64,000 bases of DNA from Rhodococcus sp. 06-462-5 (GCF_002258315.1 NZ_NOYD01000038.1:186001-250000), one strand, 5' to 3'; numbered from the stretch's first letter, positions 30,427 to 40,630 are shown. Notes: a model not told the origin generated them from the sequence alone. Made by a program: numbers and translations.

Positions 30427-32133
30427 ATGCGACGCGGGGGGAGGCTGGCCGAGGTGGTCGACGTTCTCGAATCGATCGATGCCGCGGCCCTGCGACGGTG
30501 GGCCTACCACTGCGTCGATTCCCTCACCGCGCGGTGCGACGAGATCAATGCACTCAACGTGTTCCCCATTCCCGACTCGGACACCGGCACCAACCTCATG
30601 TTCACCTTCCGCGCCGCGGTGGAATCGATGCGCGCGGCGGGGCCCACTGCGGACGCCCGCACCATCGGGCGGGCACTGGCCGTGGGGGCGGTCGCGGGTG
30701 CGCGAGGCAACTCGGGAGTGATCGTGTCCCAGCTGTTGCGCGCCGTAGCCGAGGCCGCAGCGGACGGCCCCCTGGACACGGTGTCGATTCAGGCGATGTT
30801 GCGTCGAGCGAGAGTCCTGGTCGCGGGCGCGGTCAGCGTTCCCGTCGAGGGCACGATGCTCACCGTTCTGGCCGCCGCCGATCGCGAGGCCTCGGCCCAC
30901 GATGCCAATGTCAGCCTTTCCTCGCTGGTGGTCGACATCGCCGAGGCCACCGCTCGCGCTGTCGACAGCACGACGGACCAACTCGCCGAACTCCGGGAAG
31001 CGGGTGTCGTGGACGCAGGAGCTCTCGGTCTCTCGGTGATCGTCGATGCGTTCGTGGAGGTGGTGATCGGCCGCACTCCGCCGCGTCGGCGATACCGTCG
31101 CCCACACGAGCACGAACGCCGGACGGTCGGCGATGCGTCGACCGTCTCGTCGGACTGCGGCGGTGCACCCGAGTCGGTGTCGGGATACGGGTCACCTCGC
31201 CCCCTCGGGTACGAGGTGGTCTACGTCGTGCACGGCATGGACGACGCGGGGGCGGCGGAGCTTCGCCGGGCCCTTGCCGACATCGGAGATTCGGTCGTGG
31301 TCGCCGGTGACGGTTCCGGGGCCTGGTCCGCGCACGTACACACCACCGACCCCGGTGGTGCCGTCGATCGCGGGATCGCTGCCGGAGATGTTCGCGGAGT
31401 GCGTATCTCGTGTTTCGGTCTGGCCGAGCTCGCCGGATCCGTGCGCCCCGAAGAGCACGACGCAGCAGCGTTGTCGGTGGGTCGCGATATTTTGGCGCTG
31501 GTGGCCGGTGACGGTGCTGCGGATCTCTACGTTCAGGAAGGCGCGACGGTGGTGCGGTGCGACGAGGCGATCGACTCATCGGTGCTGCATCGAGCGATCG
31601 TCGGGATGAAGCATCGCGAGGTGTTGGTGCTGCCGAACGGCGCGTTGTCGGCGCAGGAACTCGTTGCCGTCGGCGCAGCTGCCCGAGCGGACGGCAAAGA
31701 CGTGGTCATGTTGCCGTGCTCGGCGATGGTGCAGGGTTTGGCCGCGCTCGCGGTGCACGATGCCGCCCGGGCCGCAGTCGACGACGCGTTCACGATGTCC
31801 GAGGCCGCGGCGGGAACGAGGTGGGGTTCTCTGCGTATCGCACAGGAGCGATCGCTGACGTGGGTCGGTACGTGCGAGCCTGGCGACTGCATCGGGCTCG
31901 CAGGGCAGGAGGTGGTGATCGTCGCCGCTCGTCCGCTCGATGCCGGGTGTCGGTTGCTCGATCAGCTCCTGGCCACCGGAGGGGAGCTGGTGACGGTGCT
32001 CGTCGGGGCCCAGGCGTCGGATGACTTCGGTGATCGGTTGGCGGAGTACGTGTCGGGCGCACATCCCGGAGTCGACGTGGTGGTCTATACAGGTGGGCAG
32101 CCGGGGGATCTCGTGCAATTCGGAGTGGAATAG
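30427..32133 (+). CDS. DAK2-domain protein (FakA/YloV-like)
   Basis: The 568-residue protein has an N-terminal DhaL/DAK2 nucleotide-binding domain (about 15-210) with NVFPIPDSDTGTNLMFTF, whose Asp residues bind Mg-ATP, and GARGNSGVIVSQLLR. A middle domain and a C-terminal DegV-like portion follow (about 290-568). This is the layout of FakA, which phosphorylates fatty acids held by a FakB/DegV protein, and of YloV. In actinobacteria the partner and substrate are not established. A GTG at 30454 with GGGGGAGG upstream is an alternative start. recG follows after 13 bp and is probably co-transcribed, an order also seen in M. tuberculosis (Rv2974c-recG). Confidence 0.88.
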   Translation: MRRGGRLAEVVDVLESIDAAALRRWAYHCVDSLTARCDEINALNVFPIPDSDTGTNLMFTFRAAVESMRAAGPTADARTIGRALAVGAVAGARGNSGVIVSQLLRAVAEAAADGPLDTVSIQAMLRRARVLVAGAVSVPVEGTMLTVLAAADREASAHDANVSLSSLVVDIAEATARAVDSTTDQLAELREAGVVDAGALGLSVIVDAFVEVVIGRTPPRRRYRRPHEHERRTVGDASTVSSDCGGAPESVSGYGSPRPLGYEVVYVVHGMDDAGAAELRRALADIGDSVVVAGDGSGAWSAHVHTTDPGGAVDRGIAAGDVRGVRISCFGLAELAGSVRPEEHDAAALSVGRDILALVAGDGAADLYVQEGATVVRCDEAIDSSVLHRAIVGMKHREVLVLPNGALSAQELVAVGAAARADGKDVVMLPCSAMVQGLAALAVHDAARAAVDDAFTMSEAAAGTRWGSLRIAQERSLTWVGTCEPGDCIGLAGQEVVIVAARPLDAGCRLLDQLLATGGELVTVLVGAQASDDFGDRLAEYVSGAHPGVDVVVYTGGQPGDLVQFGVE

Positions 32134-32146
32134 GGAATCTCGGACA

Positions 32147-34423
32147 ATGGCAACGCTGGTGGACCGGCTCGATGACGTCCTCGGAGCCGCGGCGGCGACG
32201 CCGCTGGCGGACGTCTTCGGTATTCACACCGTCGAGGAACTGCTTCGGCACTATCCGCACCGTTACATGACGCACGGTTCGGAGCTGGGGGAGAAGGAGC
32301 CGCCCGAGGGCGAGCACATCACCATCGTCGCCACGGTCGAGTCCGCGACGCTGCGTTCGATGAAGAACCGCAACGGGCAGTTCCTCGCAGTGACACTCGC
32401 CGCCGACGGACAGCGGATCGACGCCACCTTCTTCAGTCCGCACAAGCTCAAGCACGTCCTGGTACCCGGTCGCCGAGGAATGTTCTCGGGGAAGGTCAAG
32501 TACTTCGGCAAGCGCTGGAATCTCACCCACCCCAGCTACGTGATTCTCGGCGGAGACGACAACGACGGTGCCGTCGTGCCCGCAGGAAGAATCGTCGGCG
32601 GCGGCACCCTGGCCGGACTCGCCCGTGGCTCGGTCGATTCTTCGGGAGCCGTCGACATGTCGGTGTTCGATCGTGCGTTCGTGCCCATCTACCCGGCCGC
32701 GAAGGACGTCGAGAGCTGGACCTTCATGCGCTGCGTTCGGCAGGTGCTCGACCGACTCGACGACGTGGTCGATCCGCTGCCCGAGTCGGTACGAGCGCAG
32801 CGCGGTCTCGTCGACATCGACACCGCGCTGCGGTCGGTCCATTTCCCGGATACCGCACAGGACAAGGACTCCGCGCGCGAGCGGTTGAAGTTCGACGAGG
32901 CGCTCGCCGTTCAGCTCGTCCTCGCCGACCGCCGACGAGACGCGTCCACCCGGTTGGCAGCGCGATGCCCACCGATCACCGACGGTATCGCCGCGGAGTT
33001 CGATCGACGTCTGCCGTTCGAGTTGACGGCCGGCCAGCACCAGGTCGCAGCCGAGATCGCCCACGATCTGTCGGCACCGCATCCGATGTCGCGGCTGTTG
33101 CAGGGTGAGGTCGGCTCGGGCAAGACGATCGTTGCGCTGCGGGCGATGCTGCAGGTGATCGATGCCGGGCATCAGTGTGCGTTGCTCGCACCGACGGAGG
33201 TTCTCGCCTCACAGCACGCGCGCTCGATTCGGTCGATGCTCGGGAGCCTCGCGGCCGGCGGCGAGCTCGGATCGCACGAGCTGGCGACCAAGGTCGCCCT
33301 GTTGACCGGCTCGATGTCCACCGCGGCAAAGCGGTCCGCGCTGCTCGATGCCGTCACCGGTGACGCGGGCATCCTGATCGGTACCCACGCCCTGATCGAG
33401 GACCGCGTCGAATTCCTCGATCTCGCGATGGTCGTCGTCGACGAACAGCACAGGTTCGGCGTCGAGCAGCGAGATGCGTTGCGCGCCAAGGCTCGCGACA
33501 ACACCAGTCCGCACCTGCTGGTGATGACCGCGACTCCTATTCCGCGGACCATCGCGATGTCGACCCTCGGCGACCTCGAGACGTCGGTGCTGACCGAACT
33601 TCCCCGCGGTCGATCGCCCATCGTCAGCAACGTGGTGCCTGCCAGGAGCAAACCGGGCTGGGTGGACCGAGCGTGGCAGCGTATTCACGAAGAAGTGGCA
33701 GCCGGTCGCCAGGCCTACGTGGTGTGCTCCCGCATCGGCGACGACGAGGACACGGAGACCGGGAAGAAGAGCGCTGCGAAGAAGAAGAGCGCGAGCTCGG
33801 AGGACGGCCCCGAGACGACGGCTGCGGTGGACCTGTACGAGACGCTCTCCACCGGACCGATGCACGATCTGCGCGTGGGGCTGCTGCACGGACGACTGTC
33901 GGGAGACGACAAGGACATCACCATGTCCGAGTTCAACTCCGGCGAGATCGACGTCCTGGTCTGCACCACGGTGGTCGAAGTGGGAGTGGACGTTCCCAAC
34001 GCGACGGTCATGGTCATCATGGATGCGGACCGTTTCGGGGTGAGCCAACTGCATCAGTTGCGAGGCCGGATCGGCCGAGGCGGGCACCAGGGCCTGTGCA
34101 TCATGATCAGCTATCTCAGCCCCGCCGGCGGCTCCTTCGCCCGGCTCGAGGCGGTGGCCGCGACCAACGACGGTTTCGAGTTGGCCAAGCTGGATCTGGC
34201 GACTCGTCGCGAGGGCGACGTTCTCGGTGCTGCACAGTCGGGCACCGTCAGCGGCTTGCGGCTGCTCTCGTTCATCGACGACGAGGACATCATCGCCGAC
34301 GCGCAGGACTGCGCACGGTCACTGTTCGCGCGGGACCCGTCGCTGGCGAACGATCCCGGCATCGCGTCGATGATGCGTTCGGCTTGGCGATCGGATCGAG
34401 TCGATTATTTGCAGAAGTCCTGA
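32147..34423 (+). CDS. recG: ATP-dependent DNA helicase RecG
   Basis: RecG remodels stalled replication forks and recombination intermediates. The 758-residue protein has an N-terminal wedge/OB domain (about 50-170), helicase motif I LLQGEVGSGKTIVALRA, motif II DEQHRFGVEQR, motif III TATPIPRTIAM, and the C-terminal helicase and TRG-like segment (VVEVGVDVPNATVMVI, QLHQLRGRIGRG). A lysine/serine-rich insertion (GKKSAAKKKSASSED) interrupts the second helicase domain near residue 545. ATG 32147 (MATLVDRLDD) is the family start although the frame is open upstream. It closely follows the DAK2 gene. Confidence 0.96.
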   Translation: MATLVDRLDDVLGAAAATPLADVFGIHTVEELLRHYPHRYMTHGSELGEKEPPEGEHITIVATVESATLRSMKNRNGQFLAVTLAADGQRIDATFFSPHKLKHVLVPGRRGMFSGKVKYFGKRWNLTHPSYVILGGDDNDGAVVPAGRIVGGGTLAGLARGSVDSSGAVDMSVFDRAFVPIYPAAKDVESWTFMRCVRQVLDRLDDVVDPLPESVRAQRGLVDIDTALRSVHFPDTAQDKDSARERLKFDEALAVQLVLADRRRDASTRLAARCPPITDGIAAEFDRRLPFELTAGQHQVAAEIAHDLSAPHPMSRLLQGEVGSGKTIVALRAMLQVIDAGHQCALLAPTEVLASQHARSIRSMLGSLAAGGELGSHELATKVALLTGSMSTAAKRSALLDAVTGDAGILIGTHALIEDRVEFLDLAMVVVDEQHRFGVEQRDALRAKARDNTSPHLLVMTATPIPRTIAMSTLGDLETSVLTELPRGRSPIVSNVVPARSKPGWVDRAWQRIHEEVAAGRQAYVVCSRIGDDEDTETGKKSAAKKKSASSEDGPETTAAVDLYETLSTGPMHDLRVGLLHGRLSGDDKDITMSEFNSGEIDVLVCTTVVEVGVDVPNATVMVIMDADRFGVSQLHQLRGRIGRGGHQGLCIMISYLSPAGGSFARLEAVAATNDGFELAKLDLATRREGDVLGAAQSGTVSGLRLLSFIDDEDIIADAQDCARSLFARDPSLANDPGIASMMRSAWRSDRVDYLQKS

Positions 34424-34516
34424 CGTAGGGACTCACTGCACCGTTTCAGTGGAGGAAATCGAGCACATCGTCCCGCATGATGAGATCAGTACGCCTCGGT
34501 GGCCGACGCTGCCGGG

Positions 34517-34522
34517 TAAGTT
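34517..34522 (+). promoter_or_regulatory. -10 box for leaderless pyc
   Basis: TAAGTT ends six bases before the pyc ATG at 34529, and no ribosome binding site is present. This places the transcription start on the start codon. The -35 is not clear. Confidence 0.45.
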
Positions 34523-34528
34523 GAGCCA

Positions 34529-37500
34529 ATGTTCTCCAAAGTTTTGGTTGCCAACCGCGGTGAAATCGCTATTCGCGCCTTCCGCGCCTCCTACGAACTC
34601 GGGGCCTCGACCGTTGCCGTGTTCCCGTTCGAGGACCGGAACTCGGTGCACCGGACGAAGGCCGACGAGGCGTATCAGATCGGGGAGAAGGGCCATCCCG
34701 TTCGCGCCTATCTCTCGGTCGACGAGATCGTCGCCGCTGCCAAGCGCAGCGGTGCGGACGCGGTATACCCCGGGTACGGATTCCTTTCCGAGAACCCGGA
34801 TCTGGCCGCAGCGTGCGCCGAGGCAGGCATCACCTTCGTCGGCCCGTCCGCCGATGTGCTCGAACTGACCGGCAACAAGGCCCGCGCGATCGCGGCAGCC
34901 AAGGCGGCAGGACTTCCGGTGCTGGCGTCGTCGGAACCGTCGTCCGATGTGGACGCGCTCGTCGCCGAGTCCGAGTCGATGACGTTCCCGCTGTTCGTCA
35001 AGGCCGTCGCCGGCGGTGGCGGTCGCGGTATGCGCCGAGTGGCCGAGCCCGAGCAGCTGCGTGAATCCATCGAAGCTGCTGCGCGCGAGGCGGAGTCGGC
35101 CTTCGGTGATCCGACCGTGTTCCTCGAGCAAGCTGTGATCGATCCCCGGCACATCGAGGTTCAGATTCTCGCCGACGGCCAGGGCAACGTGGTGCACCTG
35201 TTCGAGCGAGACTGCAGCGTGCAGCGTCGGCATCAGAAGGTCATCGAGCTCGCTCCGGCTCCGAATCTGCCCGAGGGGTTGCGGGAGAAGATCTGCGCCG
35301 ACGCCGTGGCGTTCGCGAAGCAGATCGGCTATTCGTGTGCCGGTACCGTCGAGTTCCTGCTCGACACCCGTGGCAATCACGTGTTCATCGAGATGAATCC
35401 GCGAATCCAGGTGGAGCACACCGTCACCGAAGAGGTGACCGATGTGGATCTGGTGCAGTCCCAGCTGCGGATCGCCTCGGGGGAGACGCTCGCGGATCTG
35501 GGTCTGCAGCAGGAGAACATCGTGCTGCGCGGTGCGGCCCTGCAGTGCCGCATCACCACCGAGGATCCGGCGAACGGATTCCGGCCGGACGTCGGACGCA
35601 TCACCGCCTACCGCACGCCGGGCGGTGCCGGCGTACGCCTCGACGGCGGAACCACGCTGGGTGCCGAGGTCGGTGCCTACTTCGACTCCATGCTCGTCAA
35701 GCTCACCTGCCGCGGCCGTGACTTCGACACCGCCGTGGCTCGTGCCCGACGAGCGTTGGCGGAGTTCAGGATTCGCGGTGTCGCCACGAACATCCCGTTC
35801 CTGCAAGCGGTTCTGGTCGATCCCGACTTCACCGCGGGCCGCGTCACCACCTCGTTCATCGAGGAGCGCCCCGAACTGCTCACCTCGCGATCCTCGGGCG
35901 ACCGCGGCACGAAGATTCTCGCCTACCTGGCCGATGTGACGGTCAACAAGCCGCACGGCGAACGTCCGTCCCCGGTGTACCCGCACGACAAGCTCCCCGC
36001 GGTGGACTTCGCAGCTCCGATTCCCGATGGTTCGAGGCAGCGTCTGCTCGCGCTCGGACCCGAAGGCTTCGCCCGCGATCTGCGCAACCAGAAAGCGCTC
36101 GGCGTCACCGACACCACGTTCCGCGACGCGCATCAGTCGTTGCTGGCGACGCGCGTGAGGACGAGCGGACTGCTCGGAGTCGCTCCGTACGTAGCGCGCA
36201 CGACGCCGCAGCTGCTCTCCATCGAGGCGTGGGGCGGCGCCACCTACGACGTGGCACTGCGATTCCTGCACGAGGATCCATGGGAGCGATTGGCCAGCCT
36301 GCGAGAGGCCGTGCCCAACATCGCCATTCAGATGTTGTTGCGCGGCAGGAACACCGTCGGCTACACCCCGTACCCGGAGAAGGTGACCCGCAGCTTCGTC
36401 GCCGAGGCCACCGACACCGGCATCGACATCTTCCGTATCTTCGACGCGCTCAACAATGTCGATCAGATGCGTCCGGCGATCGATGCCGTGCGCGAGACCG
36501 GCACGGCGCTCGCCGAGGTGGCACTGAGCTACACGGGAGATCTGTCGAACCCGAACGAGAACCTCTACACCCTCGACTACTACCTGAAGTTGGCCGAGCA
36601 GATAGTCGACGCAGGCGCGCACGTGCTCGCCATCAAGGACATGGCAGGACTGCTCCGTGCACCCGCAGCCAAGACGCTGGTGACGGCACTGCGCTCGAAC
36701 TTCGATCTGCCCGTGCACGTACACACCCACGACACACCCGGTGGACAGCTCGCGACGTACCTCGCGGCCTGGGAGGCCGGGGCGGACGCGGTCGACGGTG
36801 CCAGCGCGGCGATGGCAGGTACCACCAGCCAGCCTGCGTTGTCGGCGATCGTCGCGGCTGCCGCGCACACCGAGCGCGACACCGGTCTGAATCTGCAGGC
36901 CGTCTGCGACCTGGAGCCGTACTGGGAAGCCGTACGAAAGGTGTACGCGCCGTTCGAGTCCGGGCTGCCGGCACCGACGGGCCGCGTCTACACCCACGAG
37001 ATCCCCGGCGGACAGCTCTCGAACCTACGGCAGCAGGCCATTTCGCTCGGGCTCGGTGATCGGTTCGAGACCGTCGAGGCCAATTACGCTGCTGCGGACC
37101 GCATGTTGGGCCGTTTGACCAAGGTGACGCCGAGCTCGAAGGTCGTCGGCGACCTGGCTCTGGCGCTGGTCGGTGCAGGCGCGTCCGCCGAGGAATTCGC
37201 CGAGAATCCCGGCCGCTACGACATCCCCGATTCGGTGATCGGATTCCTGCGCGGCGATCTGGGCACGCCCGCGGGCGGATGGCCCGAACCGTTGCGGACG
37301 AAGTTGCTGGAGGGTCGCGGCGAGGGCAAGCCGGTGACACCGCTCACCGAGGAGGACGAGAAGAACCTCGACGGCACCTCGGCTCAGCGCCGCGAGACTC
37401 TCAACCGTCTGCTGTTCCCCGGTCCCACAGCCGAACTCGCTGCTCACCGCGAGAAGTACGGCGATACGACTCGGCTGTCGGCCAATCAGTTCTTCTACGG

Positions 37501-37945
37501 CCTGCGGCAGGGCGAGGAGCATCGGGTGGCACTGGAGAAGGGCGTCGAACTGTTGATCGGGCTCGAGGCCATCTCCGACCCCGACGAACGTGGCATGCGC
37601 ACCGTGATGTGCATTCTCAACGGACAGTTGCGGCCGGTGTCGGTGCGCGACCGATCCATCTCGAGCGAGGCCCCCACGGTCGAGAAGGCGGATCGATCGA
37701 ATTCCGGTCACATCCCGGCACCGTTCGCCGGTGTGGTGACGCTCTCCGTCGAAGAGGGACAGAAGATCTCGGCCGGAGACACCGTCGCCACGATCGAGGC
37801 GATGAAGATGGAGGCCGCGATCACCGCTCCTCGCGGCGGCACCGTGACTCGGTTGGCGATCTCGGGTGTGCAGCAGGTGGAGGGCGGCGATCTGCTCGTC
37901 GTCATCGGTGGGGGGTCGACGGGCGAAGAGGCCGGCAGCGAATGA
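34529..37945 (+). CDS. pyc: pyruvate carboxylase
   Basis: Pyc makes oxaloacetate from pyruvate, bicarbonate and ATP, refilling the TCA cycle. The single-chain enzyme of 1138 residues holds the biotin carboxylase domain (about 1-450: VLVANRGEIAIRAFRA, AVAGGGGRGMR, FIEMNPRIQVEHTVTEEVTDVDLV), the carboxyltransferase (about 520-800: TDTTFRDAHQSLLATRVR, HVLAIKDMAGLLR, HVHTHDTPGG) and a C-terminal biotinyl domain with the biotin-accepting Lys in EAMKMEAA. Length is typical. Its stop overlaps rsmD (ATGA), an order shared with mycobacteria. Confidence 0.97.
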   Translation: MFSKVLVANRGEIAIRAFRASYELGASTVAVFPFEDRNSVHRTKADEAYQIGEKGHPVRAYLSVDEIVAAAKRSGADAVYPGYGFLSENPDLAAACAEAGITFVGPSADVLELTGNKARAIAAAKAAGLPVLASSEPSSDVDALVAESESMTFPLFVKAVAGGGGRGMRRVAEPEQLRESIEAAAREAESAFGDPTVFLEQAVIDPRHIEVQILADGQGNVVHLFERDCSVQRRHQKVIELAPAPNLPEGLREKICADAVAFAKQIGYSCAGTVEFLLDTRGNHVFIEMNPRIQVEHTVTEEVTDVDLVQSQLRIASGETLADLGLQQENIVLRGAALQCRITTEDPANGFRPDVGRITAYRTPGGAGVRLDGGTTLGAEVGAYFDSMLVKLTCRGRDFDTAVARARRALAEFRIRGVATNIPFLQAVLVDPDFTAGRVTTSFIEERPELLTSRSSGDRGTKILAYLADVTVNKPHGERPSPVYPHDKLPAVDFAAPIPDGSRQRLLALGPEGFARDLRNQKALGVTDTTFRDAHQSLLATRVRTSGLLGVAPYVARTTPQLLSIEAWGGATYDVALRFLHEDPWERLASLREAVPNIAIQMLLRGRNTVGYTPYPEKVTRSFVAEATDTGIDIFRIFDALNNVDQMRPAIDAVRETGTALAEVALSYTGDLSNPNENLYTLDYYLKLAEQIVDAGAHVLAIKDMAGLLRAPAAKTLVTALRSNFDLPVHVHTHDTPGGQLATYLAAWEAGADAVDGASAAMAGTTSQPALSAIVAAAAHTERDTGLNLQAVCDLEPYWEAVRKVYAPFESGLPAPTGRVYTHEIPGGQLSNLRQQAISLGLGDRFETVEANYAAADRMLGRLTKVTPSSKVVGDLALALVGAGASAEEFAENPGRYDIPDSVIGFLRGDLGTPAGGWPEPLRTKLLEGRGEGKPVTPLTEEDEKNLDGTSAQRRETLNRLLFPGPTAELAAHREKYGDTTRLSANQFFYGLRQGEEHRVALEKGVELLIGLEAISDPDERGMRTVMCILNGQLRPVSVRDRSISSEAPTVEKADRSNSGHIPAPFAGVVTLSVEEGQKISAGDTVATIEAMKMEAAITAPRGGTVTRLAISGVQQVEGGDLLVVIGGGSTGEEAGSE

Positions 37946-38517
37946 CGCGGATCGTGGCGGGTGTCGCGGGCGGTCGGCGATTGTCGGTCCCCGGCCAGGG
38001 CACCCGGCCCACCTCCGAGCGAGTTCGCGAAGCGCTGTTCAGCTCGCTGGAGAGTCGGATGGAACTCGGTGGTGCCGCGGTGCTGGATCTGTTCGCGGGA
38101 TCGGGAGCACTGGGGCTGGAGGCGCTCTCGCGTGGAGCGTCGTCGGCGGTGCTGGTCGAATCCGATGCCCGAGCGGCGGCGGTGGTGCGAAAGAACATCG
38201 AGTCGGTGGGGTTGCCCGGTGCCTCGGTCCGGTGCGCTCCGGTGGCCTCCGTGCTGGCCGGGGCTGCGGATGCGGCGTACGACCTGGTGTTGGCCGACCC
38301 GCCGTACGCCGTCACCGACACTGCTGTTGCCGGTCTGTTGGACAGACTCGTCACCGGGGGATGGCTCACCCCCGATGCGATCGTCGTCCTCGAGCGGTCG
38401 TCGCGTTCGCCGGAGACCCGATGGCCGACCGGACTGGTCCCGGAGAAGTCGAAGAAGTACGGCGAGAGTCGGATCGAGATCGCGTCACGAGTAACGAGCG
38501 AGCCCGGGATCGGCTGA
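37942..38517 (+). CDS. rsmD: 16S rRNA (guanine966-N2)-methyltransferase
   Basis: RsmD methylates G966 of 16S rRNA with S-adenosylmethionine during 30S assembly. The 191-residue protein starts [18 protein letters not shown] and has [15 protein letters not shown], the SAM-binding [16 protein letters not shown] and the catalytic DPPY in [10 protein letters not shown]. Its ATG overlaps the pyc stop by four bases; coaD follows after 13 bp. The rsmD-coaD pairing is widespread in bacteria. Confidence 0.96.
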   Translation: MTRIVAGVAGGRRLSVPGQGTRPTSERVREALFSSLESRMELGGAAVLDLFAGSGALGLEALSRGASSAVLVESDARAAAVVRKNIESVGLPGASVRCAPVASVLAGAADAAYDLVLADPPYAVTDTAVAGLLDRLVTGGWLTPDAIVVLERSSRSPETRWPTGLVPEKSKKYGESRIEIASRVTSEPGIG

Positions 38518-38523
38518 TAGGTT
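38518..38523 (+). promoter_or_regulatory. -10 box for leaderless coaD
   Basis: TAGGTT ends seven bases before ATG 38531, with no ribosome binding site. It overlaps the very end of rsmD, so coaD may have an internal leaderless promoter besides read-through. Confidence 0.4.
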
Positions 38524-38530
38524 CGCGGAC

Positions 38531-39019
38531 ATGACTGGCGCACTCTGCCCTGGATCCTTCGACCCGGTGACCAACGGTCACCTCGACATCTTCGAGCGGG
38601 CCGCCGCCGCCTTCGACGAGGTGGTGGTGACGGTGATGGTGAACAAGAGCAAGAAGGGCATGTTCAGCATCGACGAGCGGATCGAGATGCTCGAGGTCGC
38701 CACGGAGCATCTGCCCAACGTCAGGATTGGTTCGTGGTACGGACTGTTGGTCGATTACGCTCGGCAAGAAGGCTTTTCGGCGATCGTCAAAGGTCTGCGC
38801 AGTGCCAACGACTTCGATTACGAATTGCAAATGGCGCAGATGAACAGAACGTTGACCGGTGTGGACACGCTGTTTCTCCCGGCGAATCCCGCGCACAGCT
38901 TTCTGTCGAGTTCGTTGATCAAGGAGGTCGCGACCTTCGGGGGCGACGTCACCGGCATGCTGCCGCCCTTCGTTCAGGACCGCCTGCTGACCCGTATCGC
39001 CGAGCGGACGGCAGAGTAG
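38531..39019 (+). CDS. coaD: phosphopantetheine adenylyltransferase
   Basis: CoaD transfers AMP from ATP to 4'-phosphopantetheine, the penultimate step of coenzyme A synthesis. The 162-residue protein has the nucleotidyltransferase motif TNGH in [18 protein letters not shown] (about residues 7-24), [18 protein letters not shown] and the C-terminal [18 protein letters not shown]. Length is typical. In M. tuberculosis this orthologue borders the PDIM/PGL lipid locus; here the next gene is sepIVA, 119 bp away. Confidence 0.97.
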   Translation: MTGALCPGSFDPVTNGHLDIFERAAAAFDEVVVTVMVNKSKKGMFSIDERIEMLEVATEHLPNVRIGSWYGLLVDYARQEGFSAIVKGLRSANDFDYELQMAQMNRTLTGVDTLFLPANPAHSFLSSSLIKEVATFGGDVTGMLPPFVQDRLLTRIAERTAE

Positions 39020-39138
39020 TTCGAGGAGCGACACACCGAGCCGGTATAGCGCAGACGCACGCGTCGGCGGGCAGACTGAACAGCGCAGCACTGCGAGTGA
39101 AGACCGCGCAGTGGCAGATTCGACGATTGGGGTAACCG

Positions 39139-39930
39139 GTGTACCGCGTATTCGAGGCGCTCGACGAGCTCGTCGCCATTGTCGAGGAGGCGCGCGGCGT
39201 TCCGATGACTGCCGGGTGCGTCGTCCCTCGCGGCGATGTCCTGGAACTGCTCGACGACGTCCGTGACGCCATCCCCGGCGAGCTGGACGACGCTCAGGAC
39301 GTACTGGATCATCGCGACAAGCTCGTCGGCGATGCCAGGGCCACTGCGGAGAAGACGGTCGGTACCGCCAATGCCGAGGCCCAGGACACGGTCGAGAACG
39401 CCCGGGATTCGGCCGATCGCATTCTCGCCGACGCGAAAGCTCAGGCGGATCGCATGGTGTCCGAGGCGTCGGCGCACGCCGACCAGCTCGTGGCCGATGC
39501 CGAGGCGGAGGCCGAGCGAACCGTGCTCGAAGGCCAGCGCGAGTACGAGGCTCTGACCGTTCGGGCCCGCACCGAGGCCGATCGGATGATCGAGTCCGGA
39601 ACGGCGTCGTACGAACGGTCGGTCGCGGACGGTACAGCCGAGCAGAACCGTCTCGTGTCGGAAACCGAGGTCGTTCAGGCGGCCCACGCCGAGTCGGCTC
39701 GGGTGATCGACAGCGCTCACGCCGAATCCGATCGGATGCGCAGCGAATGTGACGTCTACGTCGACACCAAGCTTGCAGAGTTCGAGGAGTTCCTCAGCGG
39801 CACGATTCGTTCGGTCGGCCGTGGGCGTCAGCAGCTGCGAACCGGTTCGGGTGTGCCGGAATACGGTAGCGAGCCGTACGGTGAATCCCCGTACGGGAGC
39901 CCGGAGCAGGGACGTCGCAGCCGCCACTGA
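39139..39930 (+). CDS. sepIVA: SepIVA-like DivIVA-family septal coiled-coil protein
   Basis: The 263-residue acidic protein has a short N-terminal helical region (MYRVFEALDELVAIVEEARG...DVLELLDDVRDAIPGE). A long Ala/Glu/Asp-rich coiled coil follows (about 40-235, with repeats such as AEAQDTVENARDSADRILA), then a Gly/Pro/Tyr-rich tail (about 240-263). This pattern and the gene order match mycobacterial SepIVA (Rv2927c), which is needed for septation and envelope growth. The start is GTG 39139, with GGGGTAA upstream. It precedes the DUF177-rpmF-rnc group. Confidence 0.85.
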   Translation: MYRVFEALDELVAIVEEARGVPMTAGCVVPRGDVLELLDDVRDAIPGELDDAQDVLDHRDKLVGDARATAEKTVGTANAEAQDTVENARDSADRILADAKAQADRMVSEASAHADQLVADAEAEAERTVLEGQREYEALTVRARTEADRMIESGTASYERSVADGTAEQNRLVSETEVVQAAHAESARVIDSAHAESDRMRSECDVYVDTKLAEFEEFLSGTIRSVGRGRQQLRTGSGVPEYGSEPYGESPYGSPEQGRRSRH

Positions 39931-40021
39931 ACGGCAGCGATTTGCCCTCGTATGCGCGTATGCGTATCGTTGTGGGGTTGCTTACCGACAGTAGGCATTC
40001 CGACAGTAAGGAAGAACAGCC

Positions 40022-40630
40022 GTGCCCCCGCCCAAGAGAACGACCCGTCCGGAATTGGACGACGGATTCGTTCTGGACATTCTCAACCTCGGTCGTCGAC
40101 CAGGGTCGACGAAGGCCGTCGAGCGGACGGTTCCGGCTCCTTCCCGAATCGGCCTCGATGCCATAGCCATCGAAGCCGGTGTTCCGGTCTCGCTCGATCT
40201 GCAGTTGCAGGCGGTCTCGGAGGGCGTTCTCGTCACCGGCTCCGTACGAGCAGCCACGGCCGGGGAGTGCACACGCTGCCTCGACCCGGTCGCTGGCAAC
40301 GTCGACGTCTACTTGACCGAGTTGTTCGCTTACCCGAACAGCATCACCGAGGAGACCACCGATGCGGACGAGATTCACCGCATCGTCGACGACCTGATAG
40401 ATCTCGAACCCGTCATTGTCGACGCGGTCGGTCTGGAGCTTCCACTCCATCCCGTTTGCAGCGACGAGTGCGAGGGATTGTGCCCAGAATGCGGCGTTCG
40501 CCTGGCGATTGCTGAATCCGGCCACAGTCACGATACAATTGATCCTCGCTGGGCTGGTCTTGCAGCCAAATTTGGCGTGGATCCAGAACCGAGCACAGAA
40601 CTTGTGAACAACGAAGCCGAGGAGAAGTAA
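40022..40630 (+). CDS. DUF177 (YceD) family protein
   Basis: A 202-residue protein of the YceD/DUF177 family, which is linked to ribosome or 23S rRNA maturation and nearly always precedes rpmF. After a basic N-terminus it shows [22 protein letters not shown], an acidic middle, and [17 protein letters not shown], whose cysteines likely bind a metal. The GTG 40022 follows AAGGAAG. The rpmF start is the next codon after its stop, indicating tight co-expression. Confidence 0.9.
   Translation: MPPPKRTTRPELDDGFVLDILNLGRRPGSTKAVERTVPAPSRIGLDAIAIEAGVPVSLDLQLQAVSEGVLVTGSVRAATAGECTRCLDPVAGNVDVYLTELFAYPNSITEETTDADEIHRIVDDLIDLEPVIVDAVGLELPLHPVCSDECEGLCPECGVRLAIAESGHSHDTIDPRWAGLAAKFGVDPEPSTELVNNEAEEK

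Noticed and set aside
34433..36997. 854-codon minus-strand frame opposite pyc
   Set aside because: Shadow of pyruvate carboxylase; no recognisable domains and no start context.
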